A stretch of 21,221 nucleotides of DNA from JACDCA01 sp040881785. Its GTDB lineage: Bacteria; Acidobacteriota; Vicinamibacteria; Vicinamibacterales; 2-12-FULL-66-21. Shown here piece by piece: positions 8,007 to 17,992 of this stretch (the first letter of the stretch is position 1; the number at the start of each line of letters is the position of its first letter). The stretch lies in the NCBI GenBank assembly GCA_040881785.1, contig JBBECO010000151.1:1-21221 (forward strand). Direction: 5' to 3'. The notes under the pieces were generated by a model, which was not told where the DNA came from, ran no database searches, and was given only the letters and a program-made list of their open reading frames with translations. Position numbers and translations under genes: made by a program.

Positions 8007-10285
8007 CGCCCGCGACGACGTCGGAGCTCGAAGCGCGGCTGGCGCGCTTCGTCGAGCATCACGTGCTGCACGGCGACCGGTTGCCGCTCGAGAACCTTTG
8101 CGCCGACCGTCCCGAGCTCATCCCCGCGCTCGACGCGCTGGTCCGCCGCTACCTTGCCCTCACCGAGTCACTCGGGCAGGATCCGTTCGCGGCGACGCCG
8201 GCGCCGGCGGCCCCGCCAGGGGCGCTGCCGGCGTTCGCGGGCTTTCAGACGATCGAGCGCATCGGCGCCGGCGGCATGGGCGAGGTCTACAAGCTGCGCG
8301 ACCTGACGCTCGACCGTGTTGTGGCCGCGAAAGTCATCCGCGGCGATCGCGACCGTCGCGCCGCGCGGATCGACGCCTTCCTGCGCGAGGCCCGCGCCCT
8401 CGCGCTGTTTTCCGACCGCCGCATCGTCCAGATTCATGAAGCGCGGCTCGACGCGGATCCGCCCGTCCTGATCATGGAACTGGTCGAGGGGTTCGAGCTG
8501 GGCAAGCTGGGCCCCTCGCTCGACTTCGCGCATCGCGCGCGTGTGCTCGTCGAGGTGTGCGAGGCGGTGCACCACGCGCACACACTCGGGCTGCAGCATC
8601 GCGACCTCAAACCGTCGAACATCATGCTCGACGCGCAGCTGCGGCCGCGCATCCTCGACTTCGGGCTCAGTGCCGGCGATCCCGCGCGCGGGCACCTGGT
8701 CGGCACGCCTCCCTACCTCGCGCCCGAACAGCTCGACCCGGCGCGCCCGATCGATGCGCGGGCGGACGTCTACGCGCTGGGCGTCATCCTCTACGAGCTG
8801 CTGTCCGGCGCGCAGCCGTCCGGCGAGGTGCCGCGGCTGCCCGTGGAAATCGATCCGGCGGCGCCCGAGCCGCTGCAGGCGATCGCGCTCACGGCGATGG
8901 AGCGCGATCCGGCGCGTCGATATCCGTCCGCGCTCGACATGGCCGCGGATCTCCGGCGATGGCTCGACGGGAGGCCGGTCCTCGCCCGGCCCTCGGCGTA
9001 CGCGATGACGCTTGGCACGCGCGTCGGTCCGCACATGGACGACGTGCGGGAGTGGCGGCGGCTGAAGCTGATCTACCCGCACGAAGCCGAGCGCCTCGAG
9101 TCGGCGTACGCCGCGCTGGACGCACGCGAGGACGACTGGATCATCGCCAGCCGGTCACTGTCGTTCACCCAGATCGCGCTGTACCTCGGCGCCTTCCTGC
9201 TCGTGTGCGGAAGCCTCTTCTACTTCGTGGCCGCCCGCTGGTTCGAGAACGTCGAGGACATCGCGCAGCCGTTCGTCGTGCTGGCGCTTCCGTTCATCGG
9301 CCTCAACGCCGCCGCGCACTTACTGTATCGCCGTGATCACAAGGCCGTGGCGGTGGCGTTCTTCCTGGGCGCCGTCGCGCTGCTACCGCTTTTCCTTCTC
9401 ATCTTCTTTCATGAGGCGCAGTGGCTCACCGCGGCGGCCGGATCCACGCGCGAGCTGTTCGACGCCGTCTCGAACCGCCAGCTCCAGTTCACCGCCGGCA
9501 TCGCCTGCGCCTGGTGCGGCTGGCTCGCGCTGCGGACGCGCACCGTGGCGCTCAGCACGGTGTTCGCCGTACTGGTGCTGCTGCTGACGGTCGCCCTGAT
9601 CGCGGACTTCGGGCTGCGCGGCGCGATCGAGGACGGCCGCTGGGATCTCGTCGCATTCCGCCTGCTGCCGCTGGTGCCGGTCTATGCGGCGCTCGGCGTC
9701 GCTGCCGAACGGACGGCGCGGCCGTGGTTCAGCCGTCCGCAGTACCTGGCGGCCGCGGCCGCCTTCATCGTCGTTCTGGAGCTGCTCGCGCTCGACGGCC
9801 GCGCGCTGCAGCACGTCGGCGGCTTCAGCCTGGCCCCCTGGCAATCCCCCGACGTCAGCACCCCGCGGCTGCTCGACACCGTCGCCGCGATGACCGTCAA
9901 CGGCGCGCTGTTCTACGCCGCGGCATCGCTCCTCATCCGGCGCGGAACGGCGCTCTCGGGTACGGCGGCGCAGTTCCTGTTCATCGTCGCGCCGTTCGCG
10001 CTGCTGCATCCGCTCGGATATCTCGTCCGCACCGGCGAGTACTCGCCCCGCTGGGACTGGGTGTATGCCTTCTGCGCGCTGGCGATCATGCTCCTGAGCC
10101 AGCGGCGGCAGCGCCGCAGCTTCTACTACGCGGGACTGCTCAATCTCGGCGCGGCGCTGTTCTTCATCGCGCAGCACCGCGAGTGGTTCGATCGTCCGGC
10201 GTGGGGCGTGGCGGTGATCGCCGCGGGGCTGTTGGCGCTCGGCGTCGGCTTCATCCTCGATCGCTCTGTGAAGCGGCACTCATAG
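8003..10285 (+). CDS. Ser/Thr protein kinase with C-terminal multi-pass membrane domain
   Basis: A 760-residue Hanks-type kinase. Residues 1-65 are a helical leader of the kind found on sigma-linked kinases. The kinase domain (about 80-340) is complete: glycine loop GAGGMGEVY at 88-96, K110 in VVAAKVI, helix-C E129, HRDLKPSN at 199-206, DFG at 219-221 and APE at 240-242. From about residue 385 to the end there are roughly ten hydrophobic helices, starting with FTQIALYLGAFLLVCGSLFYF; the layout resembles DUF2157-type membrane proteins. The catalytic domain should face the cytoplasm, tethered by the membrane half, which replaces the extracellular PASTA or repeat sensors of better known kinases. 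It is coupled to the sigma factor by a 4-bp overlap, so the sigma factor or its partners are plausible substrates. Confidence 0.92.
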   Translation: MTPATTSELEARLARFVEHHVLHGDRLPLENLCADRPELIPALDALVRRYLALTESLGQDPFAATPAPAAPPGALPAFAGFQTIERIGAGGMGEVYKLRDLTLDRVVAAKVIRGDRDRRAARIDAFLREARALALFSDRRIVQIHEARLDADPPVLIMELVEGFELGKLGPSLDFAHRARVLVEVCEAVHHAHTLGLQHRDLKPSNIMLDAQLRPRILDFGLSAGDPARGHLVGTPPYLAPEQLDPARPIDARADVYALGVILYELLSGAQPSGEVPRLPVEIDPAAPEPLQAIALTAMERDPARRYPSALDMAADLRRWLDGRPVLARPSAYAMTLGTRVGPHMDDVREWRRLKLIYPHEAERLESAYAALDAREDDWIIASRSLSFTQIALYLGAFLLVCGSLFYFVAARWFENVEDIAQPFVVLALPFIGLNAAAHLLYRRDHKAVAVAFFLGAVALLPLFLLIFFHEAQWLTAAAGSTRELFDAVSNRQLQFTAGIACAWCGWLALRTRTVALSTVFAVLVLLLTVALIADFGLRGAIEDGRWDLVAFRLLPLVPVYAALGVAAERTARPWFSRPQYLAAAAAFIVVLELLALDGRALQHVGGFSLAPWQSPDVSTPRLLDTVAAMTVNGALFYAAASLLIRRGTALSGTAAQFLFIVAPFALLHPLGYLVRTGEYSPRWDWVYAFCALAIMLLSQRRQRRSFYYAGLLNLGAALFFIAQHREWFDRPAWGVAVIAAGLLALGVGFILDRSVKRHS

Positions 10286-10348
10286 GGACTCGGTCGCCAC
10301 TGTGGCGGAGCTCCTCGAAGGCGCGACTGATCGCGGGCTACGAGCGCG

Positions 10349-12367
<2,019 letters not shown>

Positions 12368-12440
12368 AAGCTCATCCTAGTCCAAGGGCAGCCCCTTCGC
12401 GCACAACTTCCAACGCCCAACCCGGCCAACGCCCAAACGT

Positions 12441-12493
12441 ACAAAAGAAAAACCCCAGACCCCAGGGGCCCGAGTGGGCACCCTGGTATCTGG
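12441..12493 (-). terminator. Intrinsic terminator of the tandem M14 operon
   Basis: On the minus strand, 74 bp after the stop of the second M14 gene, a 13-bp stem (12481-12493 pairing with 12455-12467, 11 of 13 matched) encloses a 13-nt loop. It is followed by GGTTTTTCTTTTG. A strong GC stem and U-tract in the correct orientation support rho-independent termination before the next gene, the hydrolase at 12367. Confidence 0.78.
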
Positions 12494-12525
12494 AGTTTGT
12501 TCTTGTCCGCGACGTTCGGCTTCCG

Positions 12526-12570
12526 CCCGACCTAAAGGTCGGGCCTACCTACCGAGAGGGTCGGGCCTAC
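12526..12570. repeat. Palindromic GTAGGCCCGACC repeat, two copies
   Basis: The dodecamer GGTCGGGCCTAC occurs at 12537-12548 and again at 12559-12570; the second copy runs into the stop codon of the M14 gene. The first is part of an 18-bp hairpin, CCCGACCTAAAGGTCGGG (12526-12543). From memory, similar palindromes are dispersed between genes in acidobacterial genomes, so this looks like a REP-type element. Confidence 0.6.
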
Positions 12571-14363
12571 TTGACCGTCACCTTCGCGACAGCCTTGCCC
12601 CCCTTGATACTGTCGTAGGTCACCGTCATGTCGCCGGTGCCGCGGACGATGTACTCGATGGTGCGCGTGGCGCGTCCCGGCGCGCCCGTACGGAGCAGGA
12701 TCCGGTCGAGCTCCTTCTGGTCGATCAGCTGCGTCGCGCCCGGACGGAATTTGTTCGGCACCCAGCCGGCCGTCAGGATCTCGATCCCCTTGCCTTCAAC
12801 GGTCAGCAGGTCCGGACGGACGACGTTGTTCTGCGCGGCCTTGGCCATGATGGTCGGCGTCAGCTTCGTGTTCGTGAAGTCCACGCGCACGCGGTAGACG
12901 CCGCCGCCGATCGCCTCGACCTTCGTCTCGCCGCTCGTCATCTGCGGCATCTCGTCGGCCTGGTAGAGCGTGAACGCCATGTTGCGGTGCGAAAGCTCCT
13001 CGTTCATGAAACGCGGCGGCACGCGCCCCTGCGTCTTCTTCCATCCGCCCATCTCAACCTTGCCGAACTGCGGATGGTCGAACTCCTTCCACGCGATGTA
13101 CTGATCCCCGAACTCGAGGTAGTCGTCGAAGAAGTACTGCCCGCGCTGCCCCGCGATCGGGCTGTTCGGATTCTCCCGCTGCTCGATCAGCGCCGGGCTG
13201 TTGAAGTACTGCCCGCCGTTCCACAGCTCGTTCGAGAACGAGAGCATGCCGAGGCCGTCGTTCGTCCAGTCGATGAACCCGCCGTGGACGGTGTAGAGGC
13301 CGCTCCAGATCACCAGATACCGGTAGTAGGGCAGCATGCGCTCCCCCTGCGTGCCGAGCTCGTCGTAGACGCTGACGTCGGCGCCCGGATATTCGCCCTG
13401 CCACTCCGCGCCCGGTCCGCGCAGGATCATGCCGCCGCTGTTGTGGTACGACTGCACGCCCGCGATGTTCGGGTGCGACATCAGAAAGTCGTTGATCGCC
13501 TTCGCCTCGGGCAGCTGGAAGGGAAAGTCCATCGCCCCGCCCTGGATGTAGTTCGGCTGCCAGTTCGACGCCCAGTTGCGGTTGCCGTCGTAGCCGCCGA
13601 CCGGGTCCTCGTTGACGCGGCCGTCGCCGTCGTTGTCGATCCCCTCGCTGCCGAGCGAGATGTAGTCACCGGTCTGCCCGGGCGGTACCGCTTCGAGGAT
13701 GCGGGGATCCTGCGCGTTCTTCCGGAGGTTCCCCTGCCCGGGCACGTACTTGATGATCTGCTCGATCACGCCGTTCCCGTTCAGGTCGTCGTCGCCATCC
13801 TCATCGAACAGGCCGTCGTTGTCGTCGTCCACCGGCACGTGTCCCGTGCGCGAGCCGGCGCCCGTCCCCTTGAGGAAGTGGTCGCGGCCGTCGGGATTCA
13901 CGGTGGGCACGATGTAGAACACGCGCTCGTTCACGAGCTTCGTGATCTGGTCGATGCGCCCGTAGTTCTCCATCAGGTACCAGATGGTGTAGAGCGCCAC
14001 CTCGGAACCCTGGATCTCGTTGCCGTGGACGTTGGCCTCGATGTACATCGCCGCCTTGCTCATCTCGCCGCCCGTATCCGGGTTGTTGATGGTCATCAGC
14101 AGGATGTCTCGGCCGCCGTGGCTCTTGCCGAGCGACGTGAGCTTGAGGAACTTCGGCCACGCCTTCTCGAGCTTCTCAAAGTCCGACTTCAGCTCGGCGA
14201 CGTCGTGCCACCGGTTGAAGTCGAGCCGCACCTTGAATTGGGGATCGGAGCCTGACGCCGGCGGCATCGGCGCCGGCCGGGACTGCTGCGCGCCCATCGA
14301 CGCGGGAACGACGACGAGCGCCGCCGCGAGTGCCAGTTGTGCGAGTCGTAATGTGTTCGTCAT
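12567..14363 (-). CDS. Secreted M14-family zinc carboxypeptidase
   Basis: 598 residues with a signal peptide cleaved near ASMGAQ (about residue 25). The M14 catalytic set is complete: HGNE (H113, E116), NPDG at 157-160, NRNW with R262, YHNSGG with H307, and NEL with E379. Two Asp-rich loops, DDDNDGLFDEDGDDD (179-193) and IDNDGDGRVNEDP (242-254), sit between the second and third parts of the zinc site; they have the DxDxDG pattern of calcium-binding loops and probably stabilise the exported enzyme. Residues after about 450 form a beta-rich C-terminal region. It is 2 bp downstream of its inactive-looking paralogue (stop at 14366) and is followed by the operon terminator. Expected role is exopeptidase digestion of peptides outside the cell. 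Confidence 0.94.
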   Translation of the reverse strand: MTNTLRLAQLALAAALVVVPASMGAQQSRPAPMPPASGSDPQFKVRLDFNRWHDVAELKSDFEKLEKAWPKFLKLTSLGKSHGGRDILLMTINNPDTGGEMSKAAMYIEANVHGNEIQGSEVALYTIWYLMENYGRIDQITKLVNERVFYIVPTVNPDGRDHFLKGTGAGSRTGHVPVDDDNDGLFDEDGDDDLNGNGVIEQIIKYVPGQGNLRKNAQDPRILEAVPPGQTGDYISLGSEGIDNDGDGRVNEDPVGGYDGNRNWASNWQPNYIQGGAMDFPFQLPEAKAINDFLMSHPNIAGVQSYHNSGGMILRGPGAEWQGEYPGADVSVYDELGTQGERMLPYYRYLVIWSGLYTVHGGFIDWTNDGLGMLSFSNELWNGGQYFNSPALIEQRENPNSPIAGQRGQYFFDDYLEFGDQYIAWKEFDHPQFGKVEMGGWKKTQGRVPPRFMNEELSHRNMAFTLYQADEMPQMTSGETKVEAIGGGVYRVRVDFTNTKLTPTIMAKAAQNNVVRPDLLTVEGKGIEILTAGWVPNKFRPGATQLIDQKELDRILLRTGAPGRATRTIEYIVRGTGDMTVTYDSIKGGKAVAKVTVK

Positions 14364-14365
14364 GG

Positions 14366-16351
14366 CTACTTGAGGGTGATGGAGGCGGTCGCGGAACCGC
14401 CCTTTTGAGAAACGGCCTTCAGCGTCACCGTCGATCCCGGCTTGCCCTTGATAACCCAGTCGTAGGACTGGCGGCGGCCGGACCCGGCGAGCGTCGGGAA
14501 GAAATTGGTCTTCGGATCCCCCGAGACGATGTCGTCGGGGTCCACGCCGAGCTGCACCATCGTCGGCTTGACCGACCGCGAGCGGACGCCCTGCGCAGAC
14601 GCCGTCGGCAGCAATCCGCCGTTGTCCACTTCGGCCTTCACACGATAGAGGCCGCCCCCGAGGCTGATGACCGAGGTGCTCGCGATCGAGACCTTCGGGA
14701 AGACGCCCGAGAGGTACGTCACGAATTCGGTGTGCGACTTGCCGAGGTCCACGATCTTCGAGGGATCGGGATTGCTCAGCGCGTAGGGGCGGAAGCCGCC
14801 GATCTCGACCTCGCCGAGCGTCGGGTGCTTGAAGGGCGTCCAGTTGATGAAGCCGTCGATCTTCTCGGCGTCCATCCAGCGAAGGAGCCGCAGGTCGAAG
14901 GCCGCGCTGTCGCCGCCGCCGCCGGGACCGCCGCCGCGGCCGGCCTGACCCGCTGCGCCGCCAGGTCCACCTGCACGTCCACCAGGAGCCGCACCTCCAG
15001 GAGCACCGGCACCTCCACGGCCCGGAGCGGCACCGCCACGGCCGGGTGCCCCCGCACCCTCAGCGGATGCGCCAATTCCCCAGCCCGGCGTCGAGAACGA
15101 CGGCACGCCGAACTGGTAATAGCCGTATTCGAAGAACGCGCCGGCCGGGATGCGCGTCGCCGGCGCCGTGCGAAGGCCCGTCAGCGCGCGATAGCGGTCG
15201 CTGATCGTGCGGAAGTACTCCACGTCGGTCGGCGCCACGGTCGTGGCGGGAGGCGTGACACCCCGGCCGCCGCCGCGGCCGCCAGCCGCCGGCGCCGCCG
15301 CGCCGCGGCCACCACCGCGGCCGCCGCCGAAGCCGCGCCCGCCGCCAAAGCCCTGCGGCGCCTGGAAGCGGCCGGTGGTGCGCGCGCCTTCGAGGCTGTC
15401 GTTCGCGAAGCCGATCAGATCGATAACCGATGCGGGGGCATGCGCGCCGGACGCGTTCGGCGGTGCGATCAGGTTGTCGCTCTCACCGAACGTGAGGATC
15501 GCCGCGATGTTCCGCCGGGCGAGCACGTACTCGAGCATGCCGCGCGCTTCGGGCTCGCTTACCATGTGCGGCCCGGCGTCGGGCTGGTAGTAGGGATACT
15601 GGTGCTGGAAGTTCCGATTGAGATCCACGCCGCCGGGACCGTCCTCGTTGATGAAGCCGTCGCCGTCATTGTCGATGCCTTCCCAGTACACCGAATAGCC
15701 CCCGGCCTCCCCCTTCGCCGCATCCGCGCGCCGCAGCAGACGCGGTTCGTCGGGATGGATCATGTAGGGCCCGTTCGGGTCCTTCACGCGCATCACCGAG
15801 ATGAAGCCGTCCTTGTTCAGGTCTTCCGGACCGTCTTCGTCGAGCCGTCCGTCGTTGTCGGCGTCGTTCTTCGCGCTGTTCGTCTTGCGCGCGGCCTTCA
15901 CCGCCCCGAACATCGCTTCGGCGCCGTCCGCGTTCACGCGCGGGACGATGTAGAAGGTGTGGGCGTCGAGGCGCTGCTTGATCGTGGGATTGGACGCGTA
16001 GCCGGTGAGGAGCTGCTCGGCGACGTAGAGCGCGAGCTGGCTGCCGATCAACTGGTCCCCTTCGAAGTTGGCCGCGATCATCAGCGCCGGACGTTCGGCG
16101 ACCGGCGTCCCGCCGGGGTTGGCGATTTCGATCGCCCAGATCGTGCGCCCCTCGCGGGTCTTCGCCACTTCGACGAGCGTCGCGAGCTTCGAATGCGTCT
16201 TGGCGAGGTCGCGGAGCGCCGCGGTCATCTCGTCGTAGGTGTGGTACTTCGTGTAGTCGGCAGCCGCAAGCGGGGTGCTGCTGGAGGCGGCCACGAGCGT
16301 GACGCCGGCAGCGGCCACACAGGCGGCGCGCAGAAATGCCCTGATGTTCAA
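14366..16351 (-). CDS. Secreted M14-fold protein with ablated active site (pseudo-peptidase)
   Basis: 661 residues, TTG start at 16351 preceded by GAGGAGGAGC. A signal peptide ends near PLAAADY (about 31). It aligns with the next gene along its length, including the paired Asp-rich loops (DADNDGRLDEDG, IDNDGDGFINEDG) and NRN (R246 kept). Against that paralogue the zinc ligands and base are gone: H113 is E97, E116 is Q100 (ANFEGDQLIGS), H307 is G289 and E379 is P422 (GVPSFSTPGW). Two low-complexity Gly/Arg/Ala/Pro stretches, about 335-368 and 430-480, are inserted on either side of the former base. There is no frameshift, and the signal peptide and C-terminal beta domain are intact, so it is maintained as a protein. 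A binding or regulatory role for the neighbouring enzyme is inference. First gene of the two-gene operon. Confidence 0.9.
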   Translation of the reverse strand: MNIRAFLRAACVAAAGVTLVAASSSTPLAAADYTKYHTYDEMTAALRDLAKTHSKLATLVEVAKTREGRTIWAIEIANPGGTPVAERPALMIAANFEGDQLIGSQLALYVAEQLLTGYASNPTIKQRLDAHTFYIVPRVNADGAEAMFGAVKAARKTNSAKNDADNDGRLDEDGPEDLNKDGFISVMRVKDPNGPYMIHPDEPRLLRRADAAKGEAGGYSVYWEGIDNDGDGFINEDGPGGVDLNRNFQHQYPYYQPDAGPHMVSEPEARGMLEYVLARRNIAAILTFGESDNLIAPPNASGAHAPASVIDLIGFANDSLEGARTTGRFQAPQGFGGGRGFGGGRGGGRGAAAPAAGGRGGGRGVTPPATTVAPTDVEYFRTISDRYRALTGLRTAPATRIPAGAFFEYGYYQFGVPSFSTPGWGIGASAEGAGAPGRGGAAPGRGGAGAPGGAAPGGRAGGPGGAAGQAGRGGGPGGGGDSAAFDLRLLRWMDAEKIDGFINWTPFKHPTLGEVEIGGFRPYALSNPDPSKIVDLGKSHTEFVTYLSGVFPKVSIASTSVISLGGGLYRVKAEVDNGGLLPTASAQGVRSRSVKPTMVQLGVDPDDIVSGDPKTNFFPTLAGSGRRQSYDWVIKGKPGSTVTLKAVSQKGGSATASITLK

Positions 16352-16400
16352 AAGCTCCTCCTCGGGAGGTGTAGTGGAGGAGTTAACGTTATCACGGGGA

Positions 16401-16526
16401 CCTGACGGTGAGGGTGCGGGAGCTGACGCTGAGAGTGCGGGAGCTGACGCAGTGGGTGCGGGAACTGACGCAGAGAGTGCGGGGACTGACGCTGAGGGTG
16501 CGGGGACTGACGCTGAGGGTGCGGAA
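16401..16526. repeat. Six-copy 21-bp tandem repeat
   Basis: Six consecutive 21-bp units with the consensus ACTGACGCTGAGGGTGCGGG plus one base lie at 16401, 16422, 16443, 16464, 16485 and 16506. Internal units differ at a few positions each. They start 50 bp upstream of the pseudo-peptidase start codon and end 2 bp before the uvrA tail stop codon. The unit is a multiple of three and stays open when translated (VRELTLR-like heptads), but no start signal or recognisable protein supports coding. Confidence 0.92.
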
Positions 16527-16528
16527 GG

Positions 16529-16576
16529 CTAGCTGCGTAGGTGCTTTTTTAGGAAGCGTCCTGTGTGGGACGCCTG
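16529..16576 (-). pseudogene. uvrA: Detached 3' end of a uvrA gene
   Basis: Minus-strand codons encode QASHTGRFLKKHLRS and then TAG, the normal C-terminus of UvrA, with no UvrA body upstream; a Fic gene ends 8 bp before it. Thirteen codons (16535-16573) match the uvrA fragment at 20640-20678. All six nucleotide differences are synonymous, so both copies come from selected uvrA genes rather than from one recent duplication. Interpreted as the distal half of an integration site. Confidence 0.8.
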
Positions 16577-16583
16577 CAACACG

Positions 16584-17975
16584 TCACATGCCGCGCGGGC
16601 CCCAGATTTCTTGCCATGCCGCAAACTCCCTCGGCCTGATCGGATACCGCGCGAAGTTACCCTCGTGAAGACCCAGCAGTTCGTTCTCGGCGACCTCACG
16701 AAACGCTGCACGGTCGCTCTCTTCGAGATGCGCCGTCGCCCACGACACGATGTGGGCAGCAGCCGTCGGTCGGTCCATGCGGCCCTGCACGACCTCCGCG
16801 ACGACAGCGCGAAGTGCGTCTCGATGACGCAGCCGGAAGGGGTCGGGCTCGCCGAGTGACTGCCGCACGGCGGCATAGCGCTCGGCCGACCGCTCGTACG
16901 ACCAGATGAACACGTCCCGGAGGAGCTCGATCCGATTGAGCTCGTACACCCCGAGAATGGCGTGCGCGTACAGGCCGCGCGGCAGATCCGTGAATGAGAG
17001 GGGCGAGAGGTTGACTCTGATAAACGGAATGTTTGCCGCCATTCGTGACACGCGTTTGTTCACATCATCAAACGGCTGCAGGTACGGCAGCTGCACCATC
17101 ACGAAGAAGGACTGCTCGAAGGGATCTGTAATCGCCGCAGCAGTCGCGAGCAGCTGGTCAAAGCACTCCTCGACAAGCTGCGGCGTCTCTGGCGGGTGAT
17201 AGACCGACCCGTCGATGCCAACCCCGATGTGACGCAGTCGTCCGGCAGCCCTTTCGTCGGCCAGCAGGTTGTTCGCAAGGATGGCATGCAGGTTCAGGAT
17301 CGTGTACCGGTTGAAGCCGATCTCCGCCGCGTTACCGACGAGAAACTCCACTGCATCCTTGTGATTGAGAATCATCTGAGCTTCGAGCCGGTCTCGACCT
17401 TCTGCCTCCTGGCCGAACTCGATCAGCCGCTTCGTGTCGAGCAGTGAGTACGTATTCCCCTCGAGACGACTCGAATTCCACGACAGGTCGATCAGAAGCC
17501 GGTTCAGGATCTGCCGCGCGTATGTTCCCGCCGGCTCCTGCCCGCTCACCGCTCTCGCCCCTATCTCCGCGAGATGCGCGCGCGCGTGCGCCGGAAGGTA
17601 GAACGTTTCCCCCGGTCGGTAGGTATTCAGGAATTCGCGGTTGTAGCCGACTGGTTTGCGCGCGGAGAGCGGCTGGCGGAGATACACCCTGATCTCCTGG
17701 CTCTCATGTGTCAGCGCGACCGCCGCTTCATCTGGCGCGGCTTCTGGCTGCGCCGGGGCAGGTGCGGCGCCGGACGCACTATAGCGGGCCCAGCGTCCGT
17801 CGCCCTCGCGAACAACGCGGCCGTCATCCACGAGACGCTTCAAGCGGAATTGCAGCGTGCGCCGCGGCACCTGTGCACCGAGGACATCCGCGATCTCGGC
17901 TGAAGTGATCCCCGGATGGGCGCGGACGGCGTTCTCAATCCGAGCCAGCTCGTCGCTCGGGATCAGTCTAGGCAC
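16584..17975 (-). CDS. Fic-domain protein with N-terminal winged helix and non-canonical active site
   Basis: 463 residues from a GTG at 17975, chosen because GAGG lies 9 nt upstream and because a TTG at 18017 would fall inside an operator-like site. Residues about 5-65 form a winged helix-turn-helix (ITSAEIADVLGAQVPRRTL). A probable inhibitory helix, SSRLEGN (about 168-173, S-x3-E-G), precedes the Fic core. The core motif is LQPFDDVNKRVSR instead of HPFxDGNGRxxR, so the catalytic His is Gln (about 300) and both loop glycines are changed. From memory, QPFDDVNKR occurs in other Fic-type proteins, so it may mark a subfamily rather than decay. Fic enzymes normally AMPylate protein hydroxyls; whether this one does is doubtful. 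The DNA-binding domain probably acts on the upstream TTGCGCNTA array. Cytoplasmic. Confidence 0.88.
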   Translation of the reverse strand: MPRLIPSDELARIENAVRAHPGITSAEIADVLGAQVPRRTLQFRLKRLVDDGRVVREGDGRWARYSASGAAPAPAQPEAAPDEAAVALTHESQEIRVYLRQPLSARKPVGYNREFLNTYRPGETFYLPAHARAHLAEIGARAVSGQEPAGTYARQILNRLLIDLSWNSSRLEGNTYSLLDTKRLIEFGQEAEGRDRLEAQMILNHKDAVEFLVGNAAEIGFNRYTILNLHAILANNLLADERAAGRLRHIGVGIDGSVYHPPETPQLVEECFDQLLATAAAITDPFEQSFFVMVQLPYLQPFDDVNKRVSRMAANIPFIRVNLSPLSFTDLPRGLYAHAILGVYELNRIELLRDVFIWSYERSAERYAAVRQSLGEPDPFRLRHRDALRAVVAEVVQGRMDRPTAAAHIVSWATAHLEESDRAAFREVAENELLGLHEGNFARYPIRPREFAAWQEIWGPRGM

Positions 17976-17992
17976 GGTCAAGGACCTCGAAG

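Noticed and set aside
8168..10279. Minus-strand open frames opposite the kinase
   Set aside because: Antisense to intact kinase and membrane coding sequence; no recognisable protein.
10295..10307. Terminator between the kinase and hydrolase genes
   Set aside because: CGCCACTGTGGCG is palindromic but short and has no T-run on either strand.
12474..16405. Two long plus-strand open frames opposite the tandem M14 genes
   Set aside because: Both mirror conserved coding on the minus strand and have low-complexity Arg-rich translations without motifs or start signals.
16401..16526. CRISPR array
   Set aside because: The repeats are contiguous with no spacers and no cas genes nearby.
16408..16668. 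Plus-strand frame translating the 21-bp repeats as heptads
   Set aside because: Openness follows from the unit being a multiple of three; it continues antisense through the uvrA tail and the Fic 3' end.
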